Part shown: positions 26,450 through 35,662 of the stretch, in pieces | How the letters are laid out: every line of letters starts with the position of its first letter | Position numbering within the stretch: the stretch's first letter is position 1 | Assembly: GCF_000764665.1 (NCBI RefSeq) | Contig: NZ_JRGM01000135.1 | Span: 62,001-126,000, forward strand | From: Aeromonas lacus | Lineage (GTDB): Bacteria > Pseudomonadota > Gammaproteobacteria > Enterobacterales > Aeromonadaceae | Reading direction: 5' to 3' | Length of the DNA: 64,000 nucleotides | Made by a program: the position numbers and the translations under genes | Notes under the pieces: generated by a model | The model's input: only the letters and a program-made list of their open reading frames with translations | Database searches by the model: none | Told to the model about the DNA's origin: nothing

Positions 26450-27988
26450 ATGGAACAAGCCCTCGCATTCGCCCTCGCACTCACCGAGCAGCGCGACGAA
26501 GCCCACCTTTGCCACTGGTGGAGCTCGACCCTCCATGCCAGCTTTCAGCCAAAAGGGATCCTGCTTGGCATGCTGGATGTGAGCGGTCGCCAGCTCGAAT
26601 GCAAAGGCTGGGTCAAGGGGCAGGAAGTGGCGCTGGGGCTGGCGGTGGATGACTTCTCCCATCCGCTCGCCTATGTGCTGCACAAGGCGCAGTCCCGTAC
26701 CTGGGACTCCCTCTATGGCGGTGCCCGCATCGAGCACGCCGGTTTCCGCGCACTGCTGGCCAATCTGGGCCAGCAGTGCGGGCTGCACGCGTTCCCGCTG
26801 ATGGATGGCAAGGGCAAGCCGTTTGCTGTGCTGGCCCTGCTCGATCGGGGCGAGGTATTGCAGGAGTGGGCCGAGGGGCCCGAGCTTGCCAGTCTGGCGC
26901 AGGTCTTTTGCAACCAGCTCACCCTTATTCGCGATCTGGGGCGCAGCCGCCGGGATCAGAGCGTGCTGCGCGACTCTCTGCGTCAGATAAAGGGTGAAGA
27001 GGATCGTCTGCGCCAGCACGAGAAACTGCTGGGCGAGCAGTTGATCGGCCAGTCGGCGGTGATCTGCGGTCTGCGCGAGCAGATCGCTCAGGCGGGCCGC
27101 CACAAGCTGACCGTCCTCATTCAGGGGGAGACCGGCAGTGGCAAGGAGGTGGTCGCGCGGCTGGTGCACCAGTGCTCAGACCGGGCTCACAAGCCCTTTG
27201 TTGCCATCAACTGTGCCGCCATTCCGGAGAACCTTATCGAGAGCGAGCTGTTTGGTTATCAGAAGGGGGCCTTCTCCGGCGCGCTCAGCAACAAGAGCGG
27301 GCTGGTCGAACAGGCCAACGGTGGCACCCTCTTTCTGGATGAAGTGGGCGACATGCCCGCCGCCATGCAGGCCAAGCTGCTCAGGGTACTGGAAACCCGC
27401 AGCTACCGGCCGCTTGGCGCCGAGCAGGAGCGTCAGTCTGACTTTCGTCTCATCGCCGCCACCCATCAGCCGCTCACTCGCCATGTGGAGGAGGGGCAGT
27501 TCCGCGCCGACCTCTACCACCGCCTCTGCCAGTGCCTGCTGCTGATCGCCCCGTTGCGCGAACATATGGAAGATGTGCCGCTGCTCTGCCAGCACTTCAT
27601 GGCCCACTTTGCCGCTCAGGATGGCAAGGCGCTGGCAGGGTTGCAGCGCAAGTTTTTGAAGCAGCTGCAAACCTATGACTTCCCGGGCAATGTGCGCGAG
27701 CTGCGCAACCTGCTGGAGGTCGCCTGTGCCCATACCAGCCATGGCGAGGAGGTGGGGCTGGAGGCACTGCCGCCAGAGCTGCGCGAGCGAGTCTGCGTCG
27801 AGTTGCCCGGCGCACTGGATGACTACAACCACATCCGCGATCTGCGCCGCGCCATGCAGCAGTACGAAGCCTCTGTGATCGAAGCGCGCCTGCGCTACTT
27901 CCAGGGCAACCGGATGCTGGTGGCAGAAAGCCTCAATATTCCCAAGCGCACCCTGGATCACAAGTGCCAGAAACTGGAGGTGAGCTGA
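26450..27988 (+). CDS. vasH: sigma-54-dependent activator VasH
   Basis: VasH is a bacterial enhancer-binding protein required for hcp expression in V. cholerae-type systems. The 512 residues have a GAF-like N-terminal domain (about 15-165), a AAA+ domain with Walker A GETGSGKE (about 225), the sigma-54-contact motif as GAFSGA (about 273, Ser in place of the usual Thr) and Walker B GGTLFLDEVGD. A Fis-type C-terminal HTH (RYFQGNRMLVAESLNIPKRT) follows. Its probable targets in this window are the -24/-12 promoters at 9652 and 35236. It overlaps vasI by 1 bp. Confidence 0.95.
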   Translation: MEQALAFALALTEQRDEAHLCHWWSSTLHASFQPKGILLGMLDVSGRQLECKGWVKGQEVALGLAVDDFSHPLAYVLHKAQSRTWDSLYGGARIEHAGFRALLANLGQQCGLHAFPLMDGKGKPFAVLALLDRGEVLQEWAEGPELASLAQVFCNQLTLIRDLGRSRRDQSVLRDSLRQIKGEEDRLRQHEKLLGEQLIGQSAVICGLREQIAQAGRHKLTVLIQGETGSGKEVVARLVHQCSDRAHKPFVAINCAAIPENLIESELFGYQKGAFSGALSNKSGLVEQANGGTLFLDEVGDMPAAMQAKLLRVLETRSYRPLGAEQERQSDFRLIAATHQPLTRHVEEGQFRADLYHRLCQCLLLIAPLREHMEDVPLLCQHFMAHFAAQDGKALAGLQRKFLKQLQTYDFPGNVRELRNLLEVACAHTSHGEEVGLEALPPELRERVCVELPGALDDYNHIRDLRRAMQQYEASVIEARLRYFQGNRMLVAESLNIPKRTLDHKCQKLEVS

Positions 27989-28593
27989 TGAGTCTGCTCG
28001 CATTGGTGCCGCTGCTGCTGGCCAGCAGTGCGGCGCAGCCATCCCCGGAGTTGGCTCAATTGCAGGCGTGCCGGCGCGAACCGTCGCCCTTGGTGCGTCT
28101 GGCCTGCTATGACGCCATCGGGAAAGATACGGTCGGGAGTGAAGAGGGGGCGGTCTCCCGCTCCCCTGCCTGGCAGGCGATCCTGACCCAGGAGCAGGGG
28201 CGTCAGCCTGACAGCCCCCCTTTTCTGCCTCTGCTGGATGAAGCGGGCGGCAGCGTCACCCTGACCCGTCCTGCCCTGCGCGGTGCCACCCTGGCCATCG
28301 GTTGCGTCAACAGCATCACCCATATCCGGCTGCGGCTCGATAACCCCTGGGTGGGGGAGCGGGTGCAGATAGCCCTGGATGGTGAGCCAAGTCGCCAGTC
28401 GCAGAGCTGGTTTGTCCGGGATCAGGGGCTGCTGCTCGAGTATGGCCGCGGTTTGCCCGCCATCGAGGAGCTCAAGCGCTGGATCGGGGCTCGTGAACTG
28501 CAGGTACAGGCCGACAATGGCGCCATCCTGCGGGTGGATCTCAGCGGTCTCAAGGAGGCACTGCAGCCCGTGCGCCAGCAGTGTCGCTGGTAA
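27988..28593 (+). CDS. vasI: T6SS-associated periplasmic protein VasI (TagO family)
   Basis: The protein of 201 residues has a signal peptide (MSLLALVPLLLASSAAQ) and the VasI/VCA0118 features: an early RLACYDAIGKD segment, IGCVNSITHIRLRLD, and QSWFVRDQGLLLEYGRGLPAIEELKRW. The function is poorly defined; it is a conserved member of V. cholerae-type clusters. It has cysteines in LQACRREP, RLACYDA, IGCVNS and at the end, QQCRW, compatible with disulfides. Earlier in-frame starts within vasH would destroy the signal peptide. Confidence 0.88.
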   Translation: MSLLALVPLLLASSAAQPSPELAQLQACRREPSPLVRLACYDAIGKDTVGSEEGAVSRSPAWQAILTQEQGRQPDSPPFLPLLDEAGGSVTLTRPALRGATLAIGCVNSITHIRLRLDNPWVGERVQIALDGEPSRQSQSWFVRDQGLLLEYGRGLPAIEELKRWIGARELQVQADNGAILRVDLSGLKEALQPVRQQCRW

Positions 28594-28602
28594 GGGGGCG
28601 CA

Positions 28603-30045
28603 ATGAGTTATCAACATCCCTGGTGTGGCCGCCTGCTGACCCCTCTCTCTACCGAACTGGTGAAGGGGGCCGTGCCTGCTGACGAGCCGCGCTGGGATTA
28701 TGTCGAGACCGAGCTGGTCAAGCTGGGCTCGCTGGCCCACAGCCAGGTCGATCTCAATGCGGTTGCCGAGGCGTGCCTCGTGCTGCTGGAGAGCAAAACC
28801 AAAGATATGCGGGTGCTGGCCCAGTTGCTGCGCTGCCTGCAGCATCCGGCCAAGGCGACCCCTATGGGGACGGCAATCCTGCTGCTGGAGTGCTGGATCC
28901 GCGACTACTGGTCGCTCGCCTGGCCCGGCAACGCCACCCAGAAACAGCGATTGATGGTGCAGATCGTCAAGCGTTTTGAAGGGGTATTGCCACGGGTATC
29001 GGAGAGCGCCTCGGCGGCGGAGCTGGCCGGTTTGCTGGCTCGCGCCGAACAGCTGGAGGCTGCGTGGCTGGCGCTTTGCCCGGACAAGGGCGAGTTGCTC
29101 GACCCGCTGGTGATGGGTCTGAAACGGGCCCAGCGCCAGCAGGTGGCACAGGCGCAGGCCGATGAGGCTGGCACGCCGCAAAGCAGCGCGACCGTGGCGC
29201 CAGGTGCCGCTGTGTCCGGCATTCCCGTCACTACCTCGAGTGCTGCGCAGGGGAGTGCGAGCTTGCGTCCGGCGGTGGAGATCGACAGCTCCAACGATCG
29301 GGCTTGGCGCCAGACCCAGCTCAAGGTGGCGGAGCTCCTTATCGAGCGTCAGCCGGAGGCCGCAGTGGGCTATCGCCTGCGTCGCCACGCTATCTGGGCC
29401 GGTATCACGACGCCTCCCATGACGGCGCAGGGCAGCAAGACCCAGCTTGCGCCCATGTCGGTTGACATGGTGGATGAGTATCGCGCTGCGATGAATGCCG
29501 CCGATCAGGGGCTCTGGCAGCGGATCGAACAGAGTCTGACGCTGGCGCCCTACTGGTTCGAGGGGCACATGCTCTCGGCCATGGTGGCGCAGAAGCTCGG
29601 CTTTGCCACGGTGGCGCAGGCCATCATGCAGGAGCTGGATACCTTCTTGCAGCGTCTGCCGACGCTGCGGGAGCTCACCTTCAGCGACGGCACCCCCTTT
29701 CTGTCGGCCGAGTGCAGCCGCTGGTTGCAACCAGCCAAGGGGGGGAGCAGTGACGGGCAAGGGGGTTGTTCTCTGGCCGAAGAGGTGGCTCTGCGCCATG
29801 GCGAGCAGGGGGTGGCTGCGGCGCTTGCCCTGCTCGATGAGCGGATGGCGCAACTGAAAGAGCCCAGAGCCCGCTTCCATGCACAACTGGTGCAGGCGGA
29901 GTTATTGGAACAGGAAGGCATGAATTCGCTGGCTCGCCAGCACTACCAGCACTTGTGGCAAGAAGCCACCCGTCTGGGACTGTCGCAATGGGAACCGGGG
30001 CTGGTGAGCCGTCTGGAACGTCATGCGACCGCCTTGGCGCAATGA
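28603..30045 (+). CDS. vasJ: ImpA-domain T6SS protein VasJ (TssA family)
   Basis: The 480-residue protein has an ImpA N-terminal domain with WDYVETELVKLGSLAHSQVDLNAV and a C-terminal VasJ-type domain (LELIERQPEAAVGYRLRRHAIW-like LLIERQPEAAVGYRLRR). TssA proteins coordinate tube and sheath priming. The central Ala/Ser/Thr-rich stretch (about residues 185-225) looks like a linker. The spacing to vasI is 9 bp. The second ImpA-type gene in the operon is vasL. Confidence 0.9.
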   Translation: MSYQHPWCGRLLTPLSTELVKGAVPADEPRWDYVETELVKLGSLAHSQVDLNAVAEACLVLLESKTKDMRVLAQLLRCLQHPAKATPMGTAILLLECWIRDYWSLAWPGNATQKQRLMVQIVKRFEGVLPRVSESASAAELAGLLARAEQLEAAWLALCPDKGELLDPLVMGLKRAQRQQVAQAQADEAGTPQSSATVAPGAAVSGIPVTTSSAAQGSASLRPAVEIDSSNDRAWRQTQLKVAELLIERQPEAAVGYRLRRHAIWAGITTPPMTAQGSKTQLAPMSVDMVDEYRAAMNAADQGLWQRIEQSLTLAPYWFEGHMLSAMVAQKLGFATVAQAIMQELDTFLQRLPTLRELTFSDGTPFLSAECSRWLQPAKGGSSDGQGGCSLAEEVALRHGEQGVAAALALLDERMAQLKEPRARFHAQLVQAELLEQEGMNSLARQHYQHLWQEATRLGLSQWEPGLVSRLERHATALAQ

Positions 30046-30087
30046 GTGTCGAAATGAGTCATTGAGTCGGAGTTGAATCACAATCTT

Positions 30088-33000
30088 ATGTTCAAAACCA
30101 TCTTTACCTTTCTGCAGCAACAGCTGCCGAAACTGAAACCCTCCTGGCCTCTGCTCGGTGCGGTGCTCTGGGTTGTCGCCCTGATCCTGGTGTGGTGGCT
30201 GGGCCCCCGCATCGAGATCCGCGACGCTCGTCCCTTCGAGCCGCTGTGGGGGCGGGTGGTGTTCACCCTGCTCTGGCTCTGGCTGCTGCTGGGGGTTGTC
30301 TCCTGGCGCGTATGGCGCAAGATGCAGCAACTCAAGGCCGAGCGGAACCATGAGCTGGTACTGGAGCAGGATCCTGTCAAGGGGCTCCTCGATCGCCAGG
30401 CGCTCTTTCTCGACCGCTGGCTGGCAACCCTTGGCGAGCATCTGGGCAAGGGGGCGCTCTATGCCATGCCTTGGTATCTGGTATTGGGTCTGCCCGGCAG
30501 CGGCAAGAGCAGCCTGATCCACCGCGCCAACCCGGCCAACAAGCTCAACCCGAGACTCGACACCGAGCTGCGTGAAGTGGCGCAGGATCAGCTGGTTGAT
30601 TGTTGGCTGGGAGAGCAGGCGGTGATGCTGGATCCCGCTGGCGAGCTTCTGTCCCAACCCGATGGCGAGCAGGAGCCGCTGGCGCGCAAGCACGAGCGGC
30701 TCTGGCTGCACCTGCTCGGCTGGCTCAATGAACATCGCCGTCGCCAGCCCCTCAACGGACTGGTGCTGACCGTGGATCTGGCCTGGCTATCCCATGCCAG
30801 CGTGGCCGAACGCAAGGCCTATGCCCAGCTGATGCGCTCCCGTCTGCAGGAGCTGTCGGCCACCATGAATACCCGCTTGCCGCTCTATGTCACTTTTACC
30901 AAGCTCGACCTGCTGCGAGGGTTTGACGTGGTTTATGAGCAGCTCGACAAAGAGGCCCGTGAGGCGGTGCTGGGGGTGACCTTCAAGCCGGACGAGCGTC
31001 AGGGCAAGGGGTGGCAGGATGATCTCTCCCTCTTCTGGGACGAGTGGGTCGACAACCTCAACCGCAACCTGCCGGCACTGATGCTGGCCGGGCTGGATGC
31101 CTGCCGCCGCAGTGCGCTTTTCTCCTTTGTCCGCCAGCTGGCGGGCCTCAAGGAGTATGTGACCGAGCTGCTTGCCGAGACCCTGGCCATCGAAGAGAGC
31201 AAGCCGCTGCTGGTGCGCGGTGTCTATGTCAGCTCCGTCTATCAGCAGGGGGTGCCGTTCGATGCGTTTGCCCAGGCGGCCTCCCGCCGCTACAACCTGC
31301 CAGAGCCCATTCACTCTGCACTGCGCGGGGAGTCCAACACCTATTTCGTGCGCAAGCTCTTCTCCTCGATCATCTTCCCCGAGGCCCATCTGGCGGGCGA
31401 GAACCGGCTGCATACCCTCTATCGTCGCCGCCGCATGGCTATCGGCCTCAGCTGCCTGTCGCTCTTCTCGGCAGCCCTCATCGGTGGCTGGCACTACTTC
31501 TACCGGGTCAACGAGGAGGCCGGTCGCAACGTGCTGACCAAGGCGCAGGCCTTTATGGCCACCAACGAGGTGGCCGATGAAGAGGCGTTTGGCGTGAGCC
31601 AGCTGCCGCGTCTCAACCTTATTCGCGAGGCGACCTTCTCCTTTGGCAACTACCGTGAGCGGATGCCGGTGGTGGCCGATCTTGGCCTCTATCAGGGGGA
31701 CGAGATCGGCCCCTATGTGGAAGGCTCTTACCTGCAACTGCTGAGCCAGCGTTTCCTGCCGGCCCAGATGCAGGGTCTGCTGGAAGATCTCGATCGGGCG
31801 CCAGCGGGTAGCGAGGAGAAGCTCGCCATCCTGCGGGTGATGCGGATGCTGGATGACGCCTCCGGTCGCAACAAGGAGCTGGTGGCCCAGTACATGGCCA
31901 GCCGCTGGCAGAAGGCGTTCCCGGGGCAGGGGGCGTTGCAGGAGCAGTTGATGGGTCACCTCAACTACGCCCTCGATCATACCGACTGGCACGCTGCTCG
32001 CGCCGCCCGTGATCAGGCCGCCATTACCGCCTTTGCGCCCTTCAAGGAGCCGGTCTACGGCGCCCAGCGCGAACTGGGCAAACTGCCCATGTATCAGCGG
32101 GTCTACCAGAATCTGGTGGTGAAGGCGGGTGATGTGCTGCCGCCTGATCTCAACGTGCGTGACGAGGTGGGCCCTACCTTCGACACCGTGTTTACCCTGC
32201 GCAACGAGAGCGCCGGTCAGGTGCCGCGCTTGCTGACCTGGCCCGGTTTCAGCGACTTCTTCCTCAAGCAGGACAAGGCGCTGCTCGATCTGACCGCCAT
32301 GGATGCCTGGGTTCTTGGCCAGCGCAAGCTGAGTCAGTTGAGCGAGGCCGATCGCAAGGAGATCACCCGTCAGGTCAACGATCGTTATGTCACCGACTAC
32401 GTCAACCAGTGGCAGAAACTGTTGACCAATCTGGATGTGCAGCCCCTGGAGAGCCCGGAGCAGGCACTCGATGTGCTCTCGGCCATCACCGGCAACGATC
32501 AGCCGTTCCAGCGGGTACTCGCCTCGCTGGATGACAACACCCGCATTCGCAAGATCTCCGATGTGGAGGGGGATCCGGGTCAGGCCATTACGGCACGGAT
32601 CGGGCGTCCCTTTATGGCGACCAATGCGGCGCTCAGCGGCCGTGGCGAACAGGGGCCCCTCATCTCCGAGGTGAACCAGAAGCTGGTTGATCTGCAGCAC
32701 TATCTGGAGCTCATCGTCAACGCGACCGAGCCGGGTCAATCGGCTCTGAAGGCGGTGCAACTGCGCCTGACCAACAAGTACGCAGACCCCGTATTTGCCC
32801 TCGAGCAGTATGCCCGTGGTCTGCCCGAGCCGCTCAACCGCTGGGTTGGTCAGCTCTCCGAGCAGACCTCCCGTCTGGTGATTGATTTGGCCATGTCCTC
32901 CCTCAATCAGGAGTGGCAGGAGAAGGTGCTGACCCCGTTCAACAGCCAGTTGGCGGATCGCTATCCGTTCAACCCGAGCTCTGCCAAGGATGTGCCGCTC

Positions 33001-33585
33001 TCCGAGATGGAGCGCTTCTTTGCCCCGGGCGGCACGCTGGACAGCTTCTATCAGGTCAACCTCAAGCCAATGGTCGAAGGCGGGCTGATGGAGGGTGAAC
33101 TGAGCTCACCCATCCAGGCCGAGCTGGTCAAGCAGCTGGATCGCGCGGCGCGCATCCGCCAGATCTTCTTTAGCCCGCAAGGCAATCTGGAGGTGCAGTT
33201 TGCCCTCGAGCCCATCGAGCTGACCGCCAACAAGCGGCGCAGCGTGCTGAATCTGGATGGCCAGTTGCTGGAGTATGCCCACGGTCGTCGCACCAAGGTG
33301 CCGCTGGTGTGGCCCAATACCATGCGTGACGGAGCCGAGAGCAAGATCACGCTGGTGCCGGCAGCTCGCGAGCGCTCGCCGCGCAGTGAAGGCTTCGTCG
33401 GGCCCTGGGCCATGTTCCGCCTGATGGACAAGGGCGAGCTGACCCAGGTGAGTGACGCTACCTTCGATGTGCGCTTCCCGGTGGATCAGGGGGCCATGAC
33501 CTATCGCGTCTATACCGACAGCGCCCAGAACCCCTTCACCGGCGGCCTGTTCAGCCAGTTCAGATTGCCCGAATCCCTCTATTGA
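30088..33585 (+). CDS. tssM: T6SS membrane complex protein TssM (IcmF/VasK)
   Basis: TssM spans the inner membrane and periplasm and contacts TssJ. The protein of about 1165 residues has two N-terminal transmembrane helices (about 20-40 and 53-73), a cytoplasmic NTPase-like domain with Walker A GLPGSGKSS (about 133), a third helix (MAIGLSCLSLFSAALIGGWHYF, about 450) and a long periplasmic IcmF/DUF1215 region ending in GPWAMFRLMDKGEL. The ATG at 30088 is preferred; a TTG at 30073 has GGAG directly abutting it. It is the longest gene in the operon. Confidence 0.96.
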   Translation: MFKTIFTFLQQQLPKLKPSWPLLGAVLWVVALILVWWLGPRIEIRDARPFEPLWGRVVFTLLWLWLLLGVVSWRVWRKMQQLKAERNHELVLEQDPVKGLLDRQALFLDRWLATLGEHLGKGALYAMPWYLVLGLPGSGKSSLIHRANPANKLNPRLDTELREVAQDQLVDCWLGEQAVMLDPAGELLSQPDGEQEPLARKHERLWLHLLGWLNEHRRRQPLNGLVLTVDLAWLSHASVAERKAYAQLMRSRLQELSATMNTRLPLYVTFTKLDLLRGFDVVYEQLDKEAREAVLGVTFKPDERQGKGWQDDLSLFWDEWVDNLNRNLPALMLAGLDACRRSALFSFVRQLAGLKEYVTELLAETLAIEESKPLLVRGVYVSSVYQQGVPFDAFAQAASRRYNLPEPIHSALRGESNTYFVRKLFSSIIFPEAHLAGENRLHTLYRRRRMAIGLSCLSLFSAALIGGWHYFYRVNEEAGRNVLTKAQAFMATNEVADEEAFGVSQLPRLNLIREATFSFGNYRERMPVVADLGLYQGDEIGPYVEGSYLQLLSQRFLPAQMQGLLEDLDRAPAGSEEKLAILRVMRMLDDASGRNKELVAQYMASRWQKAFPGQGALQEQLMGHLNYALDHTDWHAARAARDQAAITAFAPFKEPVYGAQRELGKLPMYQRVYQNLVVKAGDVLPPDLNVRDEVGPTFDTVFTLRNESAGQVPRLLTWPGFSDFFLKQDKALLDLTAMDAWVLGQRKLSQLSEADRKEITRQVNDRYVTDYVNQWQKLLTNLDVQPLESPEQALDVLSAITGNDQPFQRVLASLDDNTRIRKISDVEGDPGQAITARIGRPFMATNAALSGRGEQGPLISEVNQKLVDLQHYLELIVNATEPGQSALKAVQLRLTNKYADPVFALEQYARGLPEPLNRWVGQLSEQTSRLVIDLAMSSLNQEWQEKVLTPFNSQLADRYPFNPSSAKDVPLSEMERFFAPGGTLDSFYQVNLKPMVEGGLMEGELSSPIQAELVKQLDRAARIRQIFFSPQGNLEVQFALEPIELTANKRRSVLNLDGQLLEYAHGRRTKVPLVWPNTMRDGAESKITLVPAARERSPRSEGFVGPWAMFRLMDKGELTQVSDATFDVRFPVDQGAMTYRVYTDSAQNPFTGGLFSQFRLPESLY

Positions 33586-33631
33586 TTAGGTCGGGGGCAC
33601 CCTGTGCCCCCTTCATCCGTTGGAAGCCGAT

Positions 33632-35062
33632 ATGTCACAGAATCAACAAGGCCAGCAGGCGCTCAAAGTGGGGCGTGACCCCAGAATGTTGCCGGAGTAC
33701 GAAGCACTGCGCGCCGAGATCAACAAGCTCAGTCACGCCTCACGTCCCGAAGTGGATTGGGCCCTGATCCACCATCTCGCCAGCCAGATTTTCGAAAAAC
33801 ATGGCGTCGATCTGCAGACCGCCATCTACTTCACCCTGGCCCGTTCCCGCATTCAGGGACTGAGCGGTTTTACCGAAGGGTGCGAGTTTCTTGCCAACCT
33901 CATCGTCACCCAGTGGGATAGCTTCTGGCCGCCGGTGCATCAGGAGCGGGCCCGCATCGAGATGCTGGACTGGTTTATCGCCCGCATCAGCGACGTGATT
34001 CGCCAGTACCAGATCAGCCATGAGGACAAGCGACTGATCTACCGCTGCGAGCGGGCGCTGCAGCTTATCAGCGAAAAGCTGCACAACGCGGGTCTGAGCC
34101 GCATTCCCCGGGTTGAAAACCTGATCCACTTTATCGAGGGGTATACCCACCTCTTTGACGAGACCGAGATCGTCATCGTCTCCGACGAACCGGGTCTCAA
34201 GGAGGATATGCAGATCCCGCCGATGGTCTTCTTCAAATCGGATATGGACCACGAGCACGGAACGCCGATGGCATCGGTTGCCCCCGCTCTGCCGCAGGGC
34301 AGCATTCTGGTGGGGCGCGAGAAGGGGCAGGTCAAGCCGACAGTGCTCAAGATCGAGCAGCATCGCAAACAGCGTCCGGCCTGGTTCTGGTTTGGCTGTG
34401 GCCTGCTCAGCTGCGCTCTGCCGGTCATGGCATGGCTGGGCTGGCAGCACCAGCAGCAGGAGAAGGTGATTGCGATGCAGCGCCTGCAACAGCCGGCCGC
34501 CGAGTTGCCGCGCGTGCTCAGCTATGACGATATCCGTCAGGCGCGCATCGTGCTGGGGGAGCAGGCGGTGCAAGGGATGGAGAGCGAGCTGGTGGCGCGC
34601 TATCAGGCCCAGCTGAACCGGCTGGAGCAGACCTCGCCGCTCTACTGGTATCACTATGGCGAAGGGCTGCGCAACTCGTTGCAGATGCTCTATCCCGACT
34701 CGCTAGCGGTCAAGGCGCTGGACAAGCAGTGGCAGAACGCGCTGGTGGGGCAGGGGAGCAATAACAACACCATTCCCACCTACCTTGATGCCCGTGCCGG
34801 TGTCGATGCGCTGATCGACCAGTTGCAGGAGCTGGAGCGTCAACGCAAGACGGTGACCATCTCCTATCTCAAATCCCAGCTCTATGAGGTGCAGAAAAAC
34901 CTGATGCAGGAGACGCCATTCAGTCTGCGTCTGAGCGAGCTGGAGGCGAAGAAGGCTTCGCAGGAGCCCATCACCGCCGCCGAGTTGAAGGGGCTGGAGA
35001 GCGACCTGAAAGCGCTCAACATCCGCCTCTATCAGCTGCAGCAGGGTGATCTTGGTAGTTGA
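33632..35062 (+). CDS. vasL: ImpA-domain T6SS protein VasL
   Basis: The 476-residue protein opens with KVGRDPRMLPEYEALRAEINKLSH and an ImpA N-terminal domain (about 30-140). One transmembrane helix follows at about residues 250-272 (WFWFGCGLLSCALPVMAWLGW) and then a VasL-type C-terminal domain rich in helices. It corresponds to VCA0121 at the same place in the V. cholerae cluster. The ATG at 33632 is the first good start after the tssM stop. It is the last gene of the core operon. Confidence 0.9.
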   Translation: MSQNQQGQQALKVGRDPRMLPEYEALRAEINKLSHASRPEVDWALIHHLASQIFEKHGVDLQTAIYFTLARSRIQGLSGFTEGCEFLANLIVTQWDSFWPPVHQERARIEMLDWFIARISDVIRQYQISHEDKRLIYRCERALQLISEKLHNAGLSRIPRVENLIHFIEGYTHLFDETEIVIVSDEPGLKEDMQIPPMVFFKSDMDHEHGTPMASVAPALPQGSILVGREKGQVKPTVLKIEQHRKQRPAWFWFGCGLLSCALPVMAWLGWQHQQQEKVIAMQRLQQPAAELPRVLSYDDIRQARIVLGEQAVQGMESELVARYQAQLNRLEQTSPLYWYHYGEGLRNSLQMLYPDSLAVKALDKQWQNALVGQGSNNNTIPTYLDARAGVDALIDQLQELERQRKTVTISYLKSQLYEVQKNLMQETPFSLRLSELEAKKASQEPITAAELKGLESDLKALNIRLYQLQQGDLGS

Positions 35063-35073
35063 TTATGTTGTTC

Positions 35074-35091
35074 TGCGCAAGATGTTGCGCG
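35074..35091. promoter_or_regulatory. putative VasH enhancer site, distal, PAAR-vgrG2
   Basis: TGCGCAA-GATG-TTGCGCG is the best-matching copy of the GCAA-N4-TTGC inverted repeat. It lies just after vasL, 72 bp upstream of the next copy. Confidence 0.55.
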
Positions 35092-35145
35092 CAAAAAAGT
35101 GAAACAGACCGGAAAGGCAACCTTTTGTAGTCAGGTTGCTATTTC

Positions 35146-35163
35146 TGCGCAATACCTTGCAGC
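35146..35163. promoter_or_regulatory. putative VasH enhancer site, proximal, PAAR-vgrG2
   Basis: TGCGCAA-TACC-TTGCAGC lies about 73 bp upstream of the -24 element. The spacing to the distal copy (72 bp) equals that between the two sites upstream of hcp. Confidence 0.55.
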
Positions 35164-35235
35164 ACAATCGCTTGCTATATCGGCTGTTGGTGCATAATGC
35201 ACTGATTTTATTTAAAAAATATTGAATGTTTGGAG

Positions 35236-35251
35236 TGGCACACTCTGTGCT
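35236..35251 (+). promoter_or_regulatory. sigma-54 promoter of the PAAR-vgrG2-effector operon
   Basis: TGGCACACTCTGTGCT has a perfect -24 TGGCAC and GG-N10-GC spacing (35237-35238, 35249-35250). It is about 130 bp upstream of the PAAR ATG. Together with vasH and the upstream repeats it predicts VasH-dependent expression of the effector module. Confidence 0.82.
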
Positions 35252-35364
35252 GCCACGACGCAGCCTGTTTTGCCCCGTGCTTGCCGCTACAGCCTGTTGC
35301 TGTTGTGTGAGGGGCGTGGGGATAGGGCGCAGACCCGTTATCCCCGCTCATATGGAGAATCACT

Positions 35365-35652
35365 ATGTGCCCGACTATCGCACTGCTCGGTGACATTGGC
35401 ACCGACCACGACGGTTTTCACCCCTCACCGGTCAGCGCGGCCAGTCCCGATGTATTCCTCGATGGCAAACCGGTAGCCCGTCAGGGCGATCCGCTGGAGC
35501 CTCATGACAAGCCCAACAACCCGCCTCATCCCCGCGCCATTGCCGGTGGGGTCGGCTCGGTGCTGGTCAACGGCAAACCTATCGCCGTCACCGGTACTGC
35601 GGTTGATTGCGGTGGCGTCGTGATTGGATCCGGCAGCGGACAGGCAGGATAA
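35365..35652 (+). CDS. PAAR-domain spike tip protein
   Basis: This 95-residue PAAR protein caps the VgrG needle. It has the repeated pattern [21 protein letters not shown] and [24 protein letters not shown], with the conserved His and Cys positions that bind zinc at the tip. The protein is a minimal PAAR without an effector extension. The ATG has TATGGAGAATCACT upstream. vgrG2 starts after 10 bp, so the tip and spike are produced together. Confidence 0.93.
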   Translation: MCPTIALLGDIGTDHDGFHPSPVSAASPDVFLDGKPVARQGDPLEPHDKPNNPPHPRAIAGGVGSVLVNGKPIAVTGTAVDCGGVVIGSGSGQAG

Positions 35653-35662
35653 GGAGCAGATC

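Noticed and set aside
23733..26480. 915-residue open frame on the minus strand opposite clpV
   Set aside because: It is the antisense shadow of clpV. It has no ribosome site, no recognisable domain and a composition explained by codon bias of the real gene. The same applies to long antisense frames opposite hutA, tssM, htpG and sapA.
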